A DNA stretch of 64,000 bases from DATBGS01 sp036557885 (lineage in GTDB: Bacteria; Chloroflexota; Ktedonobacteria; Ktedonobacterales; DATBGS01). Both the position numbers and the translations under genes were made by a program. The stretch is from contig DATBGS010000122.1 in assembly GCA_036557885.1 (NCBI GenBank), forward strand, positions 62,001 to 126,000. Reading direction: 5' to 3'. The notes beneath the pieces were generated by a model. That model had not been told where the DNA came from. It was given only the letters and a program-made list of their open reading frames with translations, and ran no database searches. Shown one piece after another: positions 23,424 to 31,950 of this stretch; the stretch's first letter is position 1; each line of letters opens with the position of its first letter.

Positions 23424-24820
23424 TAGCCCAGCCTCGCTTTCAGGCGCAGATGCGGCCCGCCAGACGAGACGGGCAGCCACTCTTTCTGGCCTTTGCCACA
23501 CCAGCCACCATCCAGCGCCAGATCGTTGCCGATGCCGCTGATGCTTTGCAACAGATCGGGGACGTAGCCGGTGATGCCGACGGGGGCAAAGAGCCGCCCG
23601 GTGGGTTTGCCATTGATGATCTCTTCGCCATAGTGCGCCGTGACCTGCACGCCCCAGCCGAGCGGGTCTTCCATGCCGCTGCTGGCCTGGCGCAGATAGA
23701 TGCCATGCTCCAGGTCGGCAATTAACTCCTCTGGAGTGCTGGCGCCCGCGCCAAAAAAGGTGTTGGTCATGCGCGCGTAGCTTTTGCGGGTGTAGTCTTC
23801 GCGGCGCCCGTTGGAGGTGCGCAGGCGCCGCGTGAAGGTGGCCGACATGAGGTCGCTGAGCGGGGCGACAAACACGCCGTCCTGCAAGATGTGCGTGGGC
23901 GCGGCGAGCTGGCCTTCGTCATCAAAGAAGTAGCTGGCAAAGGCGCCGGGGATGGTCGGGTCGTCGTAAAGCTGGACATCGGGCGCGGCAACGCGCTGGT
24001 TGAGATAGTCGGCGGCTCTGGCGCGGCCCTTGGGGAAGAGGTCCAGTTCGACGCCATGCCCAAAACTTTCATGGGCGATGGTGCCGGAGACGCTGGGGTC
24101 GGTGACAACATCATAGAGTCCAGGCTCGATCTTTTCGGCAGAGAGCAGGCGCAGGGCGGTTTCGCAGGCGTGGGCCAGTTCTTGTTCACTGATTTCAGTA
24201 ATTTCCAGCCCGCCGGTGCCGGTTTTGGAGAGCCAGCTATGCTGCATGATCGGCCCATCGGCCACGATGATGTCTAGAAAGAGCGAGGTGCGCGCAAGCT
24301 CTTGCCGCATGTGGCGGCTGGGGCTGATGAAGAGTTTGGTTTCTAGCTGGTCGCTGTAGGAGAGATTGACGTTGCGTACCCTGGGGTGGAAGTTGAGCGC
24401 TTGCTGCTGGACGGCGCGCACGCGCTCCAGCTTTTCCGGCAGGCTCAGGCTGGTGAGGGGTAGCTGGCAAGGCGTCTGGAATTGTTGCAGGGATGGGCTA
24501 TTGCTGGCAATCATCTCTGGATGGGCTGGCTGGTCTGGCGAAAGCGCGAGGCTATTAGCCCAGTCGCGGACGGCGCGCGCCAGATGCTCTGGGGCGAGGT
24601 CGCTGGTGGCGTATTCCTCGAAGTGTTCGCCGGTAAAGACGGTGAAGACGACGCCCTGGCTGGGGTCGGGCGTGTGCAGGCTTTGCTCGCGCCTGTCCAG
24701 CGTCATGTGGGTGCCGGTGCTGCTGGTCAAGAGCGCCGCTGCATAGGGAGCGTGGCGCTTGAGGTCAGCCACGAGTTCGGCCAGCAGAGTATGCAGGGGC
24801 GTTTCCAGGGCAATGTTCAC
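23423..24820 (-). CDS. tldD: TldD-like metalloprotease subunit
   Basis: A 465-residue U62 peptidase with the zinc motif HESFGHG (an HExxxH) in VSGTIAHESFGHGVELD, and downstream GITGYVPDLLQSISGIGNDL and DGGWCGKGQKEWLPVSSGGPHL, which are typical TldD C-terminal sequences. The GTG at 24820 is chosen: the frame continues to a TTG at 24868, but that codon abuts a probable -10 box (TAGAAT at 24874-24869), so it cannot be transcribed. It is the first gene of a tldD-tldE operon. The role in peptide maturation or degradation is inferred from the family. Confidence 0.88.
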   Translation of the reverse strand: MNIALETPLHTLLAELVADLKRHAPYAAALLTSSTGTHMTLDRREQSLHTPDPSQGVVFTVFTGEHFEEYATSDLAPEHLARAVRDWANSLALSPDQPAHPEMIASNSPSLQQFQTPCQLPLTSLSLPEKLERVRAVQQQALNFHPRVRNVNLSYSDQLETKLFISPSRHMRQELARTSLFLDIIVADGPIMQHSWLSKTGTGGLEITEISEQELAHACETALRLLSAEKIEPGLYDVVTDPSVSGTIAHESFGHGVELDLFPKGRARAADYLNQRVAAPDVQLYDDPTIPGAFASYFFDDEGQLAAPTHILQDGVFVAPLSDLMSATFTRRLRTSNGRREDYTRKSYARMTNTFFGAGASTPEELIADLEHGIYLRQASSGMEDPLGWGVQVTAHYGEEIINGKPTGRLFAPVGITGYVPDLLQSISGIGNDLALDGGWCGKGQKEWLPVSSGGPHLRLKARLG

Positions 24821-24917
24821 AGGTCGTTCTCTTTTATCAGGATTGCCAGAGTTCGCTCTATTAGGCAAATTCTAGCATACCTGGACAGGTGCTTCCCAAA
24901 CGCCGCCCGGAAGCGCC

Positions 24918-24947
24918 TTGCAGAGCTACGCGCGTGTCTTGTAAAAT
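24918..24947 (+). promoter_or_regulatory. Promoter of the ABC-F operon
   Basis: TTGCAG (24918-24923) and TAAAAT (24942-24947) with an 18-base spacer. The ATG follows the -10 box by only 9 bases, so the leader would be about 3 bases or absent. Confidence 0.55.
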
Positions 24948-24956
24948 AGAGGCATT

Positions 24957-26894
24957 ATGTCACTGCTTACGATTGATAACCTGAGTAAATCCTTTGGGGC
25001 GGACCTGATCTTCTCTGGCGTCAGCTTTCGCGTGGACGCCAGTGATCGTATTGGGCTGGTGGGCGCCAATGGCGCGGGCAAATCTACGCTGCTGGATATT
25101 ATCGCCGGGCGTCAGGGGGCCGATGGCGGCACGCTTTCCAGCGCGCAGCGGGTGCAGGTGGGCTATCTGACCCAGACGGCGGGCTTTGTGCCGACGCGCA
25201 CGCTGCGCGAGGAGATGATGCAGGTCTTTGCCGAGGTGCAGGCGTGGGAAGAGGAACTGCACGCGCTGGCGGCGCGCATGGCTTCGCCCGATTCGTTTGA
25301 GAACGCTGAAGAATACGAGCGCCTGCTGGATCGCTATGCTGAGCTGCAAGAGCGCTTTGAGCACGCGGGCGGCTATACGCGCGAGGCGCGGGTGCAGCAG
25401 GTGCTGGATGGTTTAGGCTTTACCAGGGAGCAGCAAGAACTGCCCGCCACCAGCCTGAGCGGGGGCCAGCAGACGCGCGCCGCGCTGGGCAAGCTGCTCT
25501 TGCAGGAGCCAGACTTGCTGCTCTTGGATGAGCCGACCAATCACCTGGACCTGGACGCGCTGGAGTGGCTGGAGGAGTATCTGAGCACGTGGCGCGGGGC
25601 GATTATTACGGTGGCGCATGACCGCTACTTTCTGGATAAGACGGTGACGCGCGTGCTGGAATTGTCGTTTGGGCGCGTGGAGGAGTATCCAGGGAACTAT
25701 ACGCGCTATGTGCAGCTTCGCGCCGAGCGCATGGAGCGGCGGCGCAAAGAGTACGAGGCGCAGCAGGAATATATCGCCCGCACCGAGGAGTTTATTCGGC
25801 GCTATAAAGCGGGGCAGCGCAGCAAAGAGGCGCGGGGCCGCCAGACCATCTTGAACCGGCTGGAACGGGTGGAACGCCCCAGAGAGCATGGGGAAATCCA
25901 TTTCCGGCTAAATAAGCAGATTGAGAGCGGACAGGTGGCGCTGACGGCGCAAAAGCTGGCGGTGGGTTATCCGGCCAGAAGCGCGGGCGGCGCTGCATCA
26001 AAGCTGCTGGCGGTGCCGGAGGTGGTGATCCAGCGCGGGGAGCATATTGGCATTCTGGGCGAGAATGGCAGTGGCAAGACGACGCTGCTGCGCACGCTGA
26101 TTGGGCAGCTTGCGCCGCTGGAGGGCAAGGTGTCGCTGGGGCATAACGTGATCGTGGGCTATTACGCGCAGACGCATGATGATCTGAATGCCGATAACAT
26201 TGTGCTGGATGAGATTCGCCAGACGACGCCCTTTAGCGAGGAGAGCGCGCGCACGTTCCTGGGGCGCTTTTTGTTTAGCGGGGATGATGTGTTTAAGCCG
26301 ATCAGCGCGCTGAGCGGGGGCGAGCGCAGTCGGCTGGCGCTGGCAAAGCTGACGCTGTTGGGGGCAAACTTTCTGGTGCTGGATGAGCCGACGAACCATC
26401 TGGACCTGCCGTCGCGTCAGGTGTTGGAGGCGATGCTGGACGAGTACGATGGCACGCTGCTGTTTGTCTCGCATGATCGCTATTTTGTGGACGCGCTGGC
26501 GACGCGCGTCTGGATGGTGCAGGATGGCGGGCTGATTGACCATCCAGGGAATTATACGGACTATCGCACGCGCAAGGCGCAAGCAGCAGCACGGGCGGCG
26601 GTCCAGGCGCAGCGGGCGGAGCAGCGGGAAAAGGCGGCCAGAGTCGCAAACTCATCGGCAAAGACGAGCGGCGCACCCCCCCAAACACGGGGGCAGGCGG
26701 CGACGCGCACGATGAACAAGATCGAGGCAGAGATTAGCCAGGCGGAGCAGCAGCTTGCGGCGCTGGAGGCGGAGCTTGCTGCGGCGAGCCTGGAAGAGGA
26801 TGTGGAGCGGCTGACGACGCTGGGCAGCGACTATGAGCGCGAGAAGGCGCGGCTGGACGCGCTCTATGAAGAGTGGGCGGCAATGGGAGAGTAG
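24957..26894 (+). CDS. ABC-F family ATPase (ribosome-associated type)
   Basis: A 645-residue protein with two ATPase domains and no membrane segment. Domain 1 has Walker A GANGAGKST (near residue 37), signature LSGGQQTRAALGKLLL and Walker B LLLLDEPTNHLD. The interdomain linker (about 250-310) is a charged helix pair. Domain 2 has GENGSGKTT and LSGGERSRLALAKLTLLG. The C-terminal 100 residues form a coiled coil (KIEAEISQAEQQLAALEAEL). This is the EttA/Uup/YkpA-type plan; such proteins act on the ribosome in translation or antibiotic protection. It is the first gene of a tight three-gene operon. Subfamily cannot be fixed by eye. Confidence 0.9.
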   Translation: MSLLTIDNLSKSFGADLIFSGVSFRVDASDRIGLVGANGAGKSTLLDIIAGRQGADGGTLSSAQRVQVGYLTQTAGFVPTRTLREEMMQVFAEVQAWEEELHALAARMASPDSFENAEEYERLLDRYAELQERFEHAGGYTREARVQQVLDGLGFTREQQELPATSLSGGQQTRAALGKLLLQEPDLLLLDEPTNHLDLDALEWLEEYLSTWRGAIITVAHDRYFLDKTVTRVLELSFGRVEEYPGNYTRYVQLRAERMERRRKEYEAQQEYIARTEEFIRRYKAGQRSKEARGRQTILNRLERVERPREHGEIHFRLNKQIESGQVALTAQKLAVGYPARSAGGAASKLLAVPEVVIQRGEHIGILGENGSGKTTLLRTLIGQLAPLEGKVSLGHNVIVGYYAQTHDDLNADNIVLDEIRQTTPFSEESARTFLGRFLFSGDDVFKPISALSGGERSRLALAKLTLLGANFLVLDEPTNHLDLPSRQVLEAMLDEYDGTLLFVSHDRYFVDALATRVWMVQDGGLIDHPGNYTDYRTRKAQAAARAAVQAQRAEQREKAARVANSSAKTSGAPPQTRGQAATRTMNKIEAEISQAEQQLAALEAELAAASLEEDVERLTTLGSDYEREKARLDALYEEWAAMGE

Positions 26895-26897
26895 CGC

Positions 26898-27689
26898 ATG
26901 GCGATCACACCAGAGAAGATGCCGGTTGAGGTGTGGGGCGAGGGCGAGCCAGTGGTGCTGCTGCATGGCAGCGGGGCGCCGGAGCCAATGAGCCTGACGA
27001 CCTGGGCAAAGCAGCTTCCGCTGGCCGAACGCTACCGGCTGATGATGCCGACGCGCCGGGGCTATGGTGAGCGTCCGGTGAGGATGCCGGATGATGTGGA
27101 AGGGGATGTGGGCGATCTGCTGGGGCTGCTGGAGGAGCTTGGCGGGGCGCATCTGGTGGGCTTTTCGTATGGGGGCGTGGTGTCGCTGGTGGCGGCGCCG
27201 CGCCACCCGGAGTTGATCTGGTCGCTGGCGGTGATTGAGCCGCCCGCGCTGAAGGTGGCGCGTGGCTGGGCCGGGGCGGATGCGCAGGCGCGGCAGTTGA
27301 GCCAGTTTGAGCCGCCGCCAGAGGGGTTTACGCCGGAGGAGTTTAAGCGGCGCTTCATGCGACTGCTGGGCCAGCAGCCCCCAGAAGAGATGGTGCTTTC
27401 GCCCGTTGAGCGCAAGGCGGTGCTGGCGCATATGGCGGAGAAGCCGCCCTTTCTGGTGGATATTCCGCTGGATGATCTGGAGCAGACGACGTTTCCCAAG
27501 CTGGTGATTAGCGGGGATTGGAACCCGGCAATGGATGCGGTGGCCGATGTGCTGACGGAGCGGCTGCATGCCGAGCGCTTTGTGCTGAAGGGCTGGTGGC
27601 ATAATGTGCAGCGCGGGGGTGAGCCGTTTAATCGGCGGCTGGAGGCGTTCTGGCAGGCGGCTGATGTCAGAAGAAAGGCAGGGGGATAA
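26898..27689 (+). CDS. Alpha/beta-hydrolase
   Basis: A 263-residue soluble hydrolase. It has the oxyanion segment VVLLHGSG (residues 15-22), nucleophile elbow GFSYGG (Ser near 89) and a C-terminal His in GWWHNVQRGG; the acidic residue is probably Asp in VISGDWNPAMDAV. An insertion of about 80 residues (PPPEGFTPEEFKRRFMRLLG) forms the cap. The substrate is unknown. It starts 3 bases after the ABC-F stop and ends 3 bases before coaE, so it is in the middle of an operon; no functional link to either neighbour is evident. Confidence 0.85.
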   Translation: MAITPEKMPVEVWGEGEPVVLLHGSGAPEPMSLTTWAKQLPLAERYRLMMPTRRGYGERPVRMPDDVEGDVGDLLGLLEELGGAHLVGFSYGGVVSLVAAPRHPELIWSLAVIEPPALKVARGWAGADAQARQLSQFEPPPEGFTPEEFKRRFMRLLGQQPPEEMVLSPVERKAVLAHMAEKPPFLVDIPLDDLEQTTFPKLVISGDWNPAMDAVADVLTERLHAERFVLKGWWHNVQRGGEPFNRRLEAFWQAADVRRKAGG

Positions 27690-27692
27690 GCT

Positions 27693-28322
27693 ATGCCGCT
27701 ACTCTTAGGGCTGACGGGCAACATTGCCAGCGGCAAGACGACGGTGGGCAAGATGCTGCTGGAGCTTGGCGCGGCACGCTATATTGACGCGGATGAAGTG
27801 GTGCATCGGCTGTACGCGAAGGACCAGCCGATCTATACGGGTGTGGTGGCGGCGTTTGGCGAGGAGATTTTGACGCCTGAAGGCGAGATTGACCGGCGCA
27901 AGCTGGGGGCGATTGTCTTTAACGATGCGGAGAAGCTGAAGCAGCTAGAGGGCATTGTGCATCCGGCGGTGGGGCTGGCGCTGGCCCAGGAGATTCAGAC
28001 GCTGCCAGATGAGGCGGTGGCAGTGATTGACGCGGTGAAGCTGCTGGAGGGTGGACTGGGCGCGCTGTGCCATAAGCGCTGGCTGGTGGTTTGCCAGGAG
28101 CGGCTGCAACTCAAGCGACTGATGGGGCGCGATGGCTTTACCGAGGAGGAGGCGCGCGCCCGGCTGCGGGCGCAGCCGCCAATTAAGCCAAAGCTGAAGC
28201 TGGTGGATGAGGTGATTGATAACAGCAGGACGCTGGGGCACTCGCGCGCGCAGGTGAAGGCGGCGTGGGCGCGGTTCAGGGAACCTGAAGCGCCAGAGGA
28301 AGAGATTCCTTTGCTCTTTTAG
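27693..28322 (+). CDS. coaE: Dephospho-CoA kinase
   Basis: A 209-residue P-loop kinase for the last step of coenzyme A synthesis, phosphorylating the 3'-hydroxyl of dephospho-CoA. Walker A is GLTGNIASGKTTV (residues 6-18), and the family segments YIDADEVVHRLY, IDRRKLGAIVFND and LEGIVHPAV are all present. The length is normal for the family. It ends with LVDEVIDNSRTL. It is the last gene of the ABC-F operon and is followed by a convergent P450 gene with only weak hairpins between. Confidence 0.93.
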   Translation: MPLLLGLTGNIASGKTTVGKMLLELGAARYIDADEVVHRLYAKDQPIYTGVVAAFGEEILTPEGEIDRRKLGAIVFNDAEKLKQLEGIVHPAVGLALAQEIQTLPDEAVAVIDAVKLLEGGLGALCHKRWLVVCQERLQLKRLMGRDGFTEEEARARLRAQPPIKPKLKLVDEVIDNSRTLGHSRAQVKAAWARFREPEAPEEEIPLLF

Positions 28323-28440
28323 GAGTGTGCTGCTTTGCGTCTGATGGACGCCAGCTAGCGGGCTGGCGCGATGAACGCTGTATTCAGGCGTTCGCGCAGG
28401 GGCCACACCCCACGCCGCCCGTTCTCTCTTCAGAGGGGGA

Positions 28441-29829
28441 TCAGGCGGCCTGGGAGGTTCGTTGGTGAAGGACGCGCACGCGGAACTTGCCCTCCGGCCC
28501 TGGAAGAGGGTTGATAGCCGTTTTGAGGGTATAGGTTGGCGGGTCCAGTTCAAGGCGAACGGTGCGCAGCAGCGCGGCGATGGTGGTCATGACGACGGCT
28601 TCCGCCACGCCTGAAGCGACGCAGGTATGTGGGCCTGCTGCAAAGGGGGCGAAGGCACCGGGCTGGCGATGCTCGTTGCGCGGCTCGCTGTAGCGGGCAA
28701 TGTCAAACGTGTAGGGGTCGGGGAAGAAGCGCGGCAAGAAATGGGCGGTGGTAGTGGAGATCAGCAGCGGCTCCCCTGGCTCAATGCGATAGCCCTGAAA
28801 TTCAAAGGGGCGTTTGGCGTAACGCGGGGCTGCCGAGACGACGGGATGAAGGCGAAAGGTTTCCATCGCGGCGGCGTGCAGTGTGGGCATCTGACGAAAC
28901 GCCTGGGCGGTGGGAAGGCCGTCGCGGAAGGCCTCGTCTACCTCAGCCGTTACCTGATCGAGCAGCGCGGGGCGTTTGAGCAGTTCGTAGAGCATGAAGG
29001 CGGCGGTGGCGGCGGCGGTATCCATGCCCGCGATATAGGGCAGTTGGGCGCCCACGATCATGTCAATCTCAGTTAAAGGCTTGCCCTCCAGGTCGCGCGC
29101 CGCCAGCAAAGCATCGAGGAGGTCTGGCTCTGCTTCGTTTTGCGCGTCTAGCCCCTGGGCGCGGCGCTCCTCAATCAACTGGCGCATCAGGGCGACGACG
29201 CGCTTTTTGGCGGCGCGATAGGTTGGACGGCGCAGCATGATGGCAGGCCAGGTTCCAGCAACGCCCGCGCCTATCAGGGTTTCCGCAAAGATGACGGCAT
29301 CCTTGAAGCGCTCGCCCGGCGCGTGGTTGGTCATGGCGAGGCCCAACTGCTGGCTGACGAGCAGCTGCATAGTGGGTTTGATCTTGACGCGCTGCCCAGG
29401 CTCCCAGGCACGAGCGATTTGCCCGGCGGCCTGGAGCATCTTGGGGATATAGCGATTGACGGCTTCGCGGGAGAGGCCCGGCTTGAGGATTTTGCGCTGG
29501 TGCTGATGCGCTTCGCCTTCTAGCGCGGCGATGAAGTTTTCGGTGCGCAGTTCGCTCATGGCTTTGCTAAAGACTTCGCGGCTGCTCAGATACTCTTCGC
29601 CGCCCTGGGCGAGAAAGAGCGTTGCTTCTGGTCCGGCCAGGACGGTGTAGTTGCGTCCGGGGGCGCGAACGCGGAAGATTGGACCTGCCGTTTGATACAT
29701 GTTGACAAACAGGGGCAGGGGGTCGCGGAAGAGGCTGAGCGCGTTGCCCAACAGCGGGAACCCAGGGGCAGCGGGCGGGAGTGACACTTGGCGAATTGCG
29801 CTTTTCGCCTGGATAGCTGAAGATTTCAT
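28441..29829 (-). CDS. Cytochrome P450
   Basis: A 462-residue soluble P450. The I-helix oxygen-activation segment is AGMDTAAAT, the K-helix ExxR is in AAMETFRLHPVV, and the haem ligand is in FAAGPHTCVASG. The residue two after the Cys is Ala instead of the usual Gly. The N-terminal PPAAPGFPLLGNALSLFRDP is a typical Pro-rich hinge, with no clear membrane anchor. GGAGGAGA precedes ATG 29829. No ferredoxin or reductase gene is near, so the redox partner must be elsewhere. It could act on fatty acids, terpenoids or foreign compounds; the substrate cannot be read from sequence. Confidence 0.92.
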   Translation of the reverse strand: MKSSAIQAKSAIRQVSLPPAAPGFPLLGNALSLFRDPLPLFVNMYQTAGPIFRVRAPGRNYTVLAGPEATLFLAQGGEEYLSSREVFSKAMSELRTENFIAALEGEAHQHQRKILKPGLSREAVNRYIPKMLQAAGQIARAWEPGQRVKIKPTMQLLVSQQLGLAMTNHAPGERFKDAVIFAETLIGAGVAGTWPAIMLRRPTYRAAKKRVVALMRQLIEERRAQGLDAQNEAEPDLLDALLAARDLEGKPLTEIDMIVGAQLPYIAGMDTAAATAAFMLYELLKRPALLDQVTAEVDEAFRDGLPTAQAFRQMPTLHAAAMETFRLHPVVSAAPRYAKRPFEFQGYRIEPGEPLLISTTTAHFLPRFFPDPYTFDIARYSEPRNEHRQPGAFAPFAAGPHTCVASGVAEAVVMTTIAALLRTVRLELDPPTYTLKTAINPLPGPEGKFRVRVLHQRTSQAA

Positions 29830-29914
29830 TTTTCTCCTCCTTGCGCGAAGCAGACACCACTGCATCTATTGTGAAGGAGAAGCAAGGGAAAGTCAAGTAG
29901 GAGAACCGGGCGAG

Positions 29915-30760
29915 CTACTGCTCGCCCTCGATGGTTTGCTTCATGACCATGAGGTTGGTGAGCTGGCCGATGCCGCCAGGGACGGGGGTGATGGCGCTGG
30001 CGACTGCTTTGACGGCCTCATAGTCTACGTCGCCAGTGATGCCGCCTTCTGGCTTGACGTTGATGCCTACGTCTATGACGACGGCGCCGGGTTTGATCAT
30101 GTTGGCGGTGATGAGGTTGGCTTTGCCTGCGGCGGCAATGACGAGATCGCCCTGGCAGGTCATGGCGGCCAGATCAGTGGTGGCGCGCCCGCAAACGCTG
30201 ACGGTGGCGTCGCGCTGGAGCAGGAGGAAGGCGAGCGGTTTGCCGACGACGTTGCTGCGGCCAACGATGATGGCGCGTTTGCCAGCGAGGGCGATGCCCG
30301 CGCGGTCCAAGACTTCCATGATGGCGGCGCAGGTGGATGGGACGAGTGAGGGCAGGCCCAGAAAGAGGTTGCCAGCGCTGCGCGGGCTGATGCCGTCTAC
30401 GTCTTTGGTGGAGAGCAAGGCGCTGGCGGCGGCCTGCTGCGAGAGGTGCGCGGGCAGGGGCATCTGCATGAGGATGCCTTGAATATGAGGGTCGTTGTTG
30501 AGGCGGGTGAGTTCTTCTTGCAGGGTGTCGTCGTTCGTGGTGTCGCTGTCCAGGGAGATGAGTTGCGCTTCGACGCCAACTTCGCCGGCGGTGCGCAAAA
30601 GCTGTTTTGTATAGACGCCAGAAGCGGGTTCTTCTCCGACGCGAACGATTGCCAGACCAGGCATCCAGCCAAGCTGGGCGGCGCGCTTGTGTGCCTTTTC
30701 CTTGAGTTCTTCTTTGATGATGGCCCCAAGCGCGCGGCCATCGAGTATCTTCGCGGGCAT
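29915..30760 (-). CDS. folD: Bifunctional methylene-THF dehydrogenase/methenyl-THF cyclohydrolase
   Basis: A 281-residue enzyme interconverting methylene-, methenyl- and 10-formyl-tetrahydrofolate with NADP+. Signatures seen are GEEPASGVYTKQLLRTAGEVG (includes YxxxK catalytic Lys), IQGILMQMPLPAH, DVDGISPRSAGNL, IVGRSNVVGKPLAFLLL and VIDVGINVKPEGGITGDVDY. ATG 30760 follows AAAGGAG at a good distance; five further residues are possible upstream. It sits 11 bases after fchA, which encodes a second methenyl-THF acting enzyme, forming a one-carbon operon. The cyclohydrolase activities partly overlap. Confidence 0.95.
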   Translation of the reverse strand: MPAKILDGRALGAIIKEELKEKAHKRAAQLGWMPGLAIVRVGEEPASGVYTKQLLRTAGEVGVEAQLISLDSDTTNDDTLQEELTRLNNDPHIQGILMQMPLPAHLSQQAAASALLSTKDVDGISPRSAGNLFLGLPSLVPSTCAAIMEVLDRAGIALAGKRAIIVGRSNVVGKPLAFLLLQRDATVSVCGRATTDLAAMTCQGDLVIAAAGKANLITANMIKPGAVVIDVGINVKPEGGITGDVDYEAVKAVASAITPVPGGIGQLTNLMVMKQTIEGEQ

Positions 30761-30771
30761 CCCTGCTCCTT

Positions 30772-31398
30772 TCAAACACCTATTTTTTTGAGCACATCAG
30801 CCAGAATCGCCTGTTTGAGTGGTTCCGCGCCCTGCATGGCGGTGTCTAGCCGGTGGGCGAGCGTTTCGGCAGCGGCGCGGTCCTTGAGCGTTTTCAGGTT
30901 GATGAGCACGTTGAGCGAGGCGCTTTCAATGGCGGTATGGGCGGTGAGGGCGGCAACGCCCACATCGCTGATGACGTTGGGATTGCCCATCTGCGCCAGC
31001 GTGCAGCAGAGTTCGAGCGCCTGCCGCGCCTGCTCTGCCATCTGAAGCGGGACTTCGGCGGCGGCGACCAGCGCGGCCTGAATCTGCTCTGAGCGCGTTT
31101 GCTGCTCCTCTGGCGTGGCCTTGGGGAGCTTATACGCGGCAGAGAGCGTGCCATAGGCGGCGATGTCTTCGGCAATCAGTTGGGTGAAGCGGGCGCGCAG
31201 GTGCTCGGAATGCTCCAGCGAGTGGCGGATGGCTGGCTCGACTTCGCGGAATTTTTCGCGGCCCAGGGTGAGGTTGGCGACCATGCTGCTGAGCGCGGCG
31301 GAGAGCGCCCCACACAGGGCGGCTACCGAGCCACCGCCGGGTGTGGGCGCGCTGGAGGCGAGGTGATCAAGGAAGGTTTCCAGCGTTTCTTGCTGCAT
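30772..31398 (-). CDS. fchA: Methenyl-THF cyclohydrolase/formimidoyl-THF cyclodeaminase family protein
   Basis: A 208-residue helical protein of the FTCD-C/FchA family. It opens with ETLETFLDHLASSAPTPGGGSVAAL (the conserved PTPGGGSVAA turn) and continues with ANLTLGREKF, VPLQMAEQARQALEL and NPNVISDVGVAAL, all typical. The family closes formimino- or opens methenyl-tetrahydrofolate rings. ATG 31398 is chosen as the first codon downstream of a good promoter; the frame is open further up. It is the first gene of the fchA-folD pair, suggesting formate or serine-linked one-carbon flux rather than histidine degradation, since no hut genes are present. Confidence 0.88.
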   Translation of the reverse strand: MQQETLETFLDHLASSAPTPGGGSVAALCGALSAALSSMVANLTLGREKFREVEPAIRHSLEHSEHLRARFTQLIAEDIAAYGTLSAAYKLPKATPEEQQTRSEQIQAALVAAAEVPLQMAEQARQALELCCTLAQMGNPNVISDVGVAALTAHTAIESASLNVLINLKTLKDRAAAETLAHRLDTAMQGAEPLKQAILADVLKKIGV

Positions 31399-31445
31399 GC
31401 GTGCGTCCGTTTCTGCGCGTGGTGTGTAGCAGTTCTTGCCGCCGC

Positions 31446-31475
31446 ATTGTAGCACCAGTTTCACGCCTGCCGCAA
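31446..31475 (-). promoter_or_regulatory. Promoter of the fchA-folD operon
   Basis: On the minus strand TTGCGG (31475-31470) and TACAAT (31451-31446) are 18 bases apart, about 50 bases before the fchA start. Confidence 0.6.
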
Positions 31476-31500
31476 ACTGGGCCGATTCTGCCGCAAAAAT

Positions 31501-31529
31501 AGGAGCGCAGCAGTGAATGCTGCGCTCCT
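31501..31529 (-). terminator. Rho-independent terminator of the small ABM-like gene
   Basis: A 12-bp perfect stem (31501-31512 with 31518-31529, AGGAGCGCAGCA arm) with loop GTGAA. On the minus strand it is followed by ATTTTTG, a proper U-tract, and lies about 20 bases after the stop of the gene at 31552-31821. Confidence 0.85.
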
Positions 31530-31551
31530 GTAGTGGGATACCGAAAGAGTA

Positions 31552-31821
31552 TCAGGCGTGTTGGAAGTCGTGGGCGGGCATGACTTGCACCTCTGGCTGG
31601 GGCATGCCTAATGCCTGCGCCATTTTCGACAGGGTTTCCTGGGCGAATTTCTCAAACGCGGCCTGGGACTCCCAGACATCCACAAAGTGCATCCCGCCTG
31701 GCACGACGTAGGCGGCATGGGTCAGGCAGCCTGGAGGGAGTTTGCCTCCCATCATGGCGTTTGCCTGGTCATACTGCTGCACAGTTAAGCCTTTGGATTC
31801 CATCTGAACGACAACGGCCAT
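31552..31821 (-). CDS. Small ABM/ferredoxin-fold-like protein
   Basis: An 89-residue protein. The order MAVVVQMESKGLTVQQYDQA, then HAAYVVPGGMHFVDVWES and AAFEKFAQETLSKMAQAL follows the antibiotic-biosynthesis-monooxygenase type dimeric ferredoxin fold, where the Phe/Trp-rich strand FVDVWES is characteristic. The real function could be a monooxygenase-like or stress protein; no cofactor is used in the family. AAAGGAG lies 12 bases before ATG 31821. It has its own terminator and is divergent from nth. Confidence 0.6.
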   Translation of the reverse strand: MAVVVQMESKGLTVQQYDQANAMMGGKLPPGCLTHAAYVVPGGMHFVDVWESQAAFEKFAQETLSKMAQALGMPQPEVQVMPAHDFQHA

Positions 31822-31900
31822 TGTTGCTTGTCTCCTTTGCTTATGGAACAAAGCGCATATGGCTCCCTCCCTCCAACGTCTGCCTCCCTTCACAGGCACT

Positions 31901-31944
31901 ATTGTAGCATGGTTGGGCAAGAGACAAATGCCCTGTGCTATAAT
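31901..31944. promoter_or_regulatory. Divergent promoter region between the ABM-like gene and nth
   Basis: On the plus strand TATAAT (31939-31944) lies 6 bases before the nth ATG at 31951; the best -35 match is weak. On the minus strand TACAAT (31906-31901) lies about 80 bases before the ABM-like start, with TTTGTC 16 bases upstream. Confidence 0.5.
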
Positions 31945-31950
31945 GGCGGC

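Noticed and set aside
24866..24868. TTG as the tldD start
   Set aside because: It directly adjoins the probable -10 box, so it would not be within the transcript.
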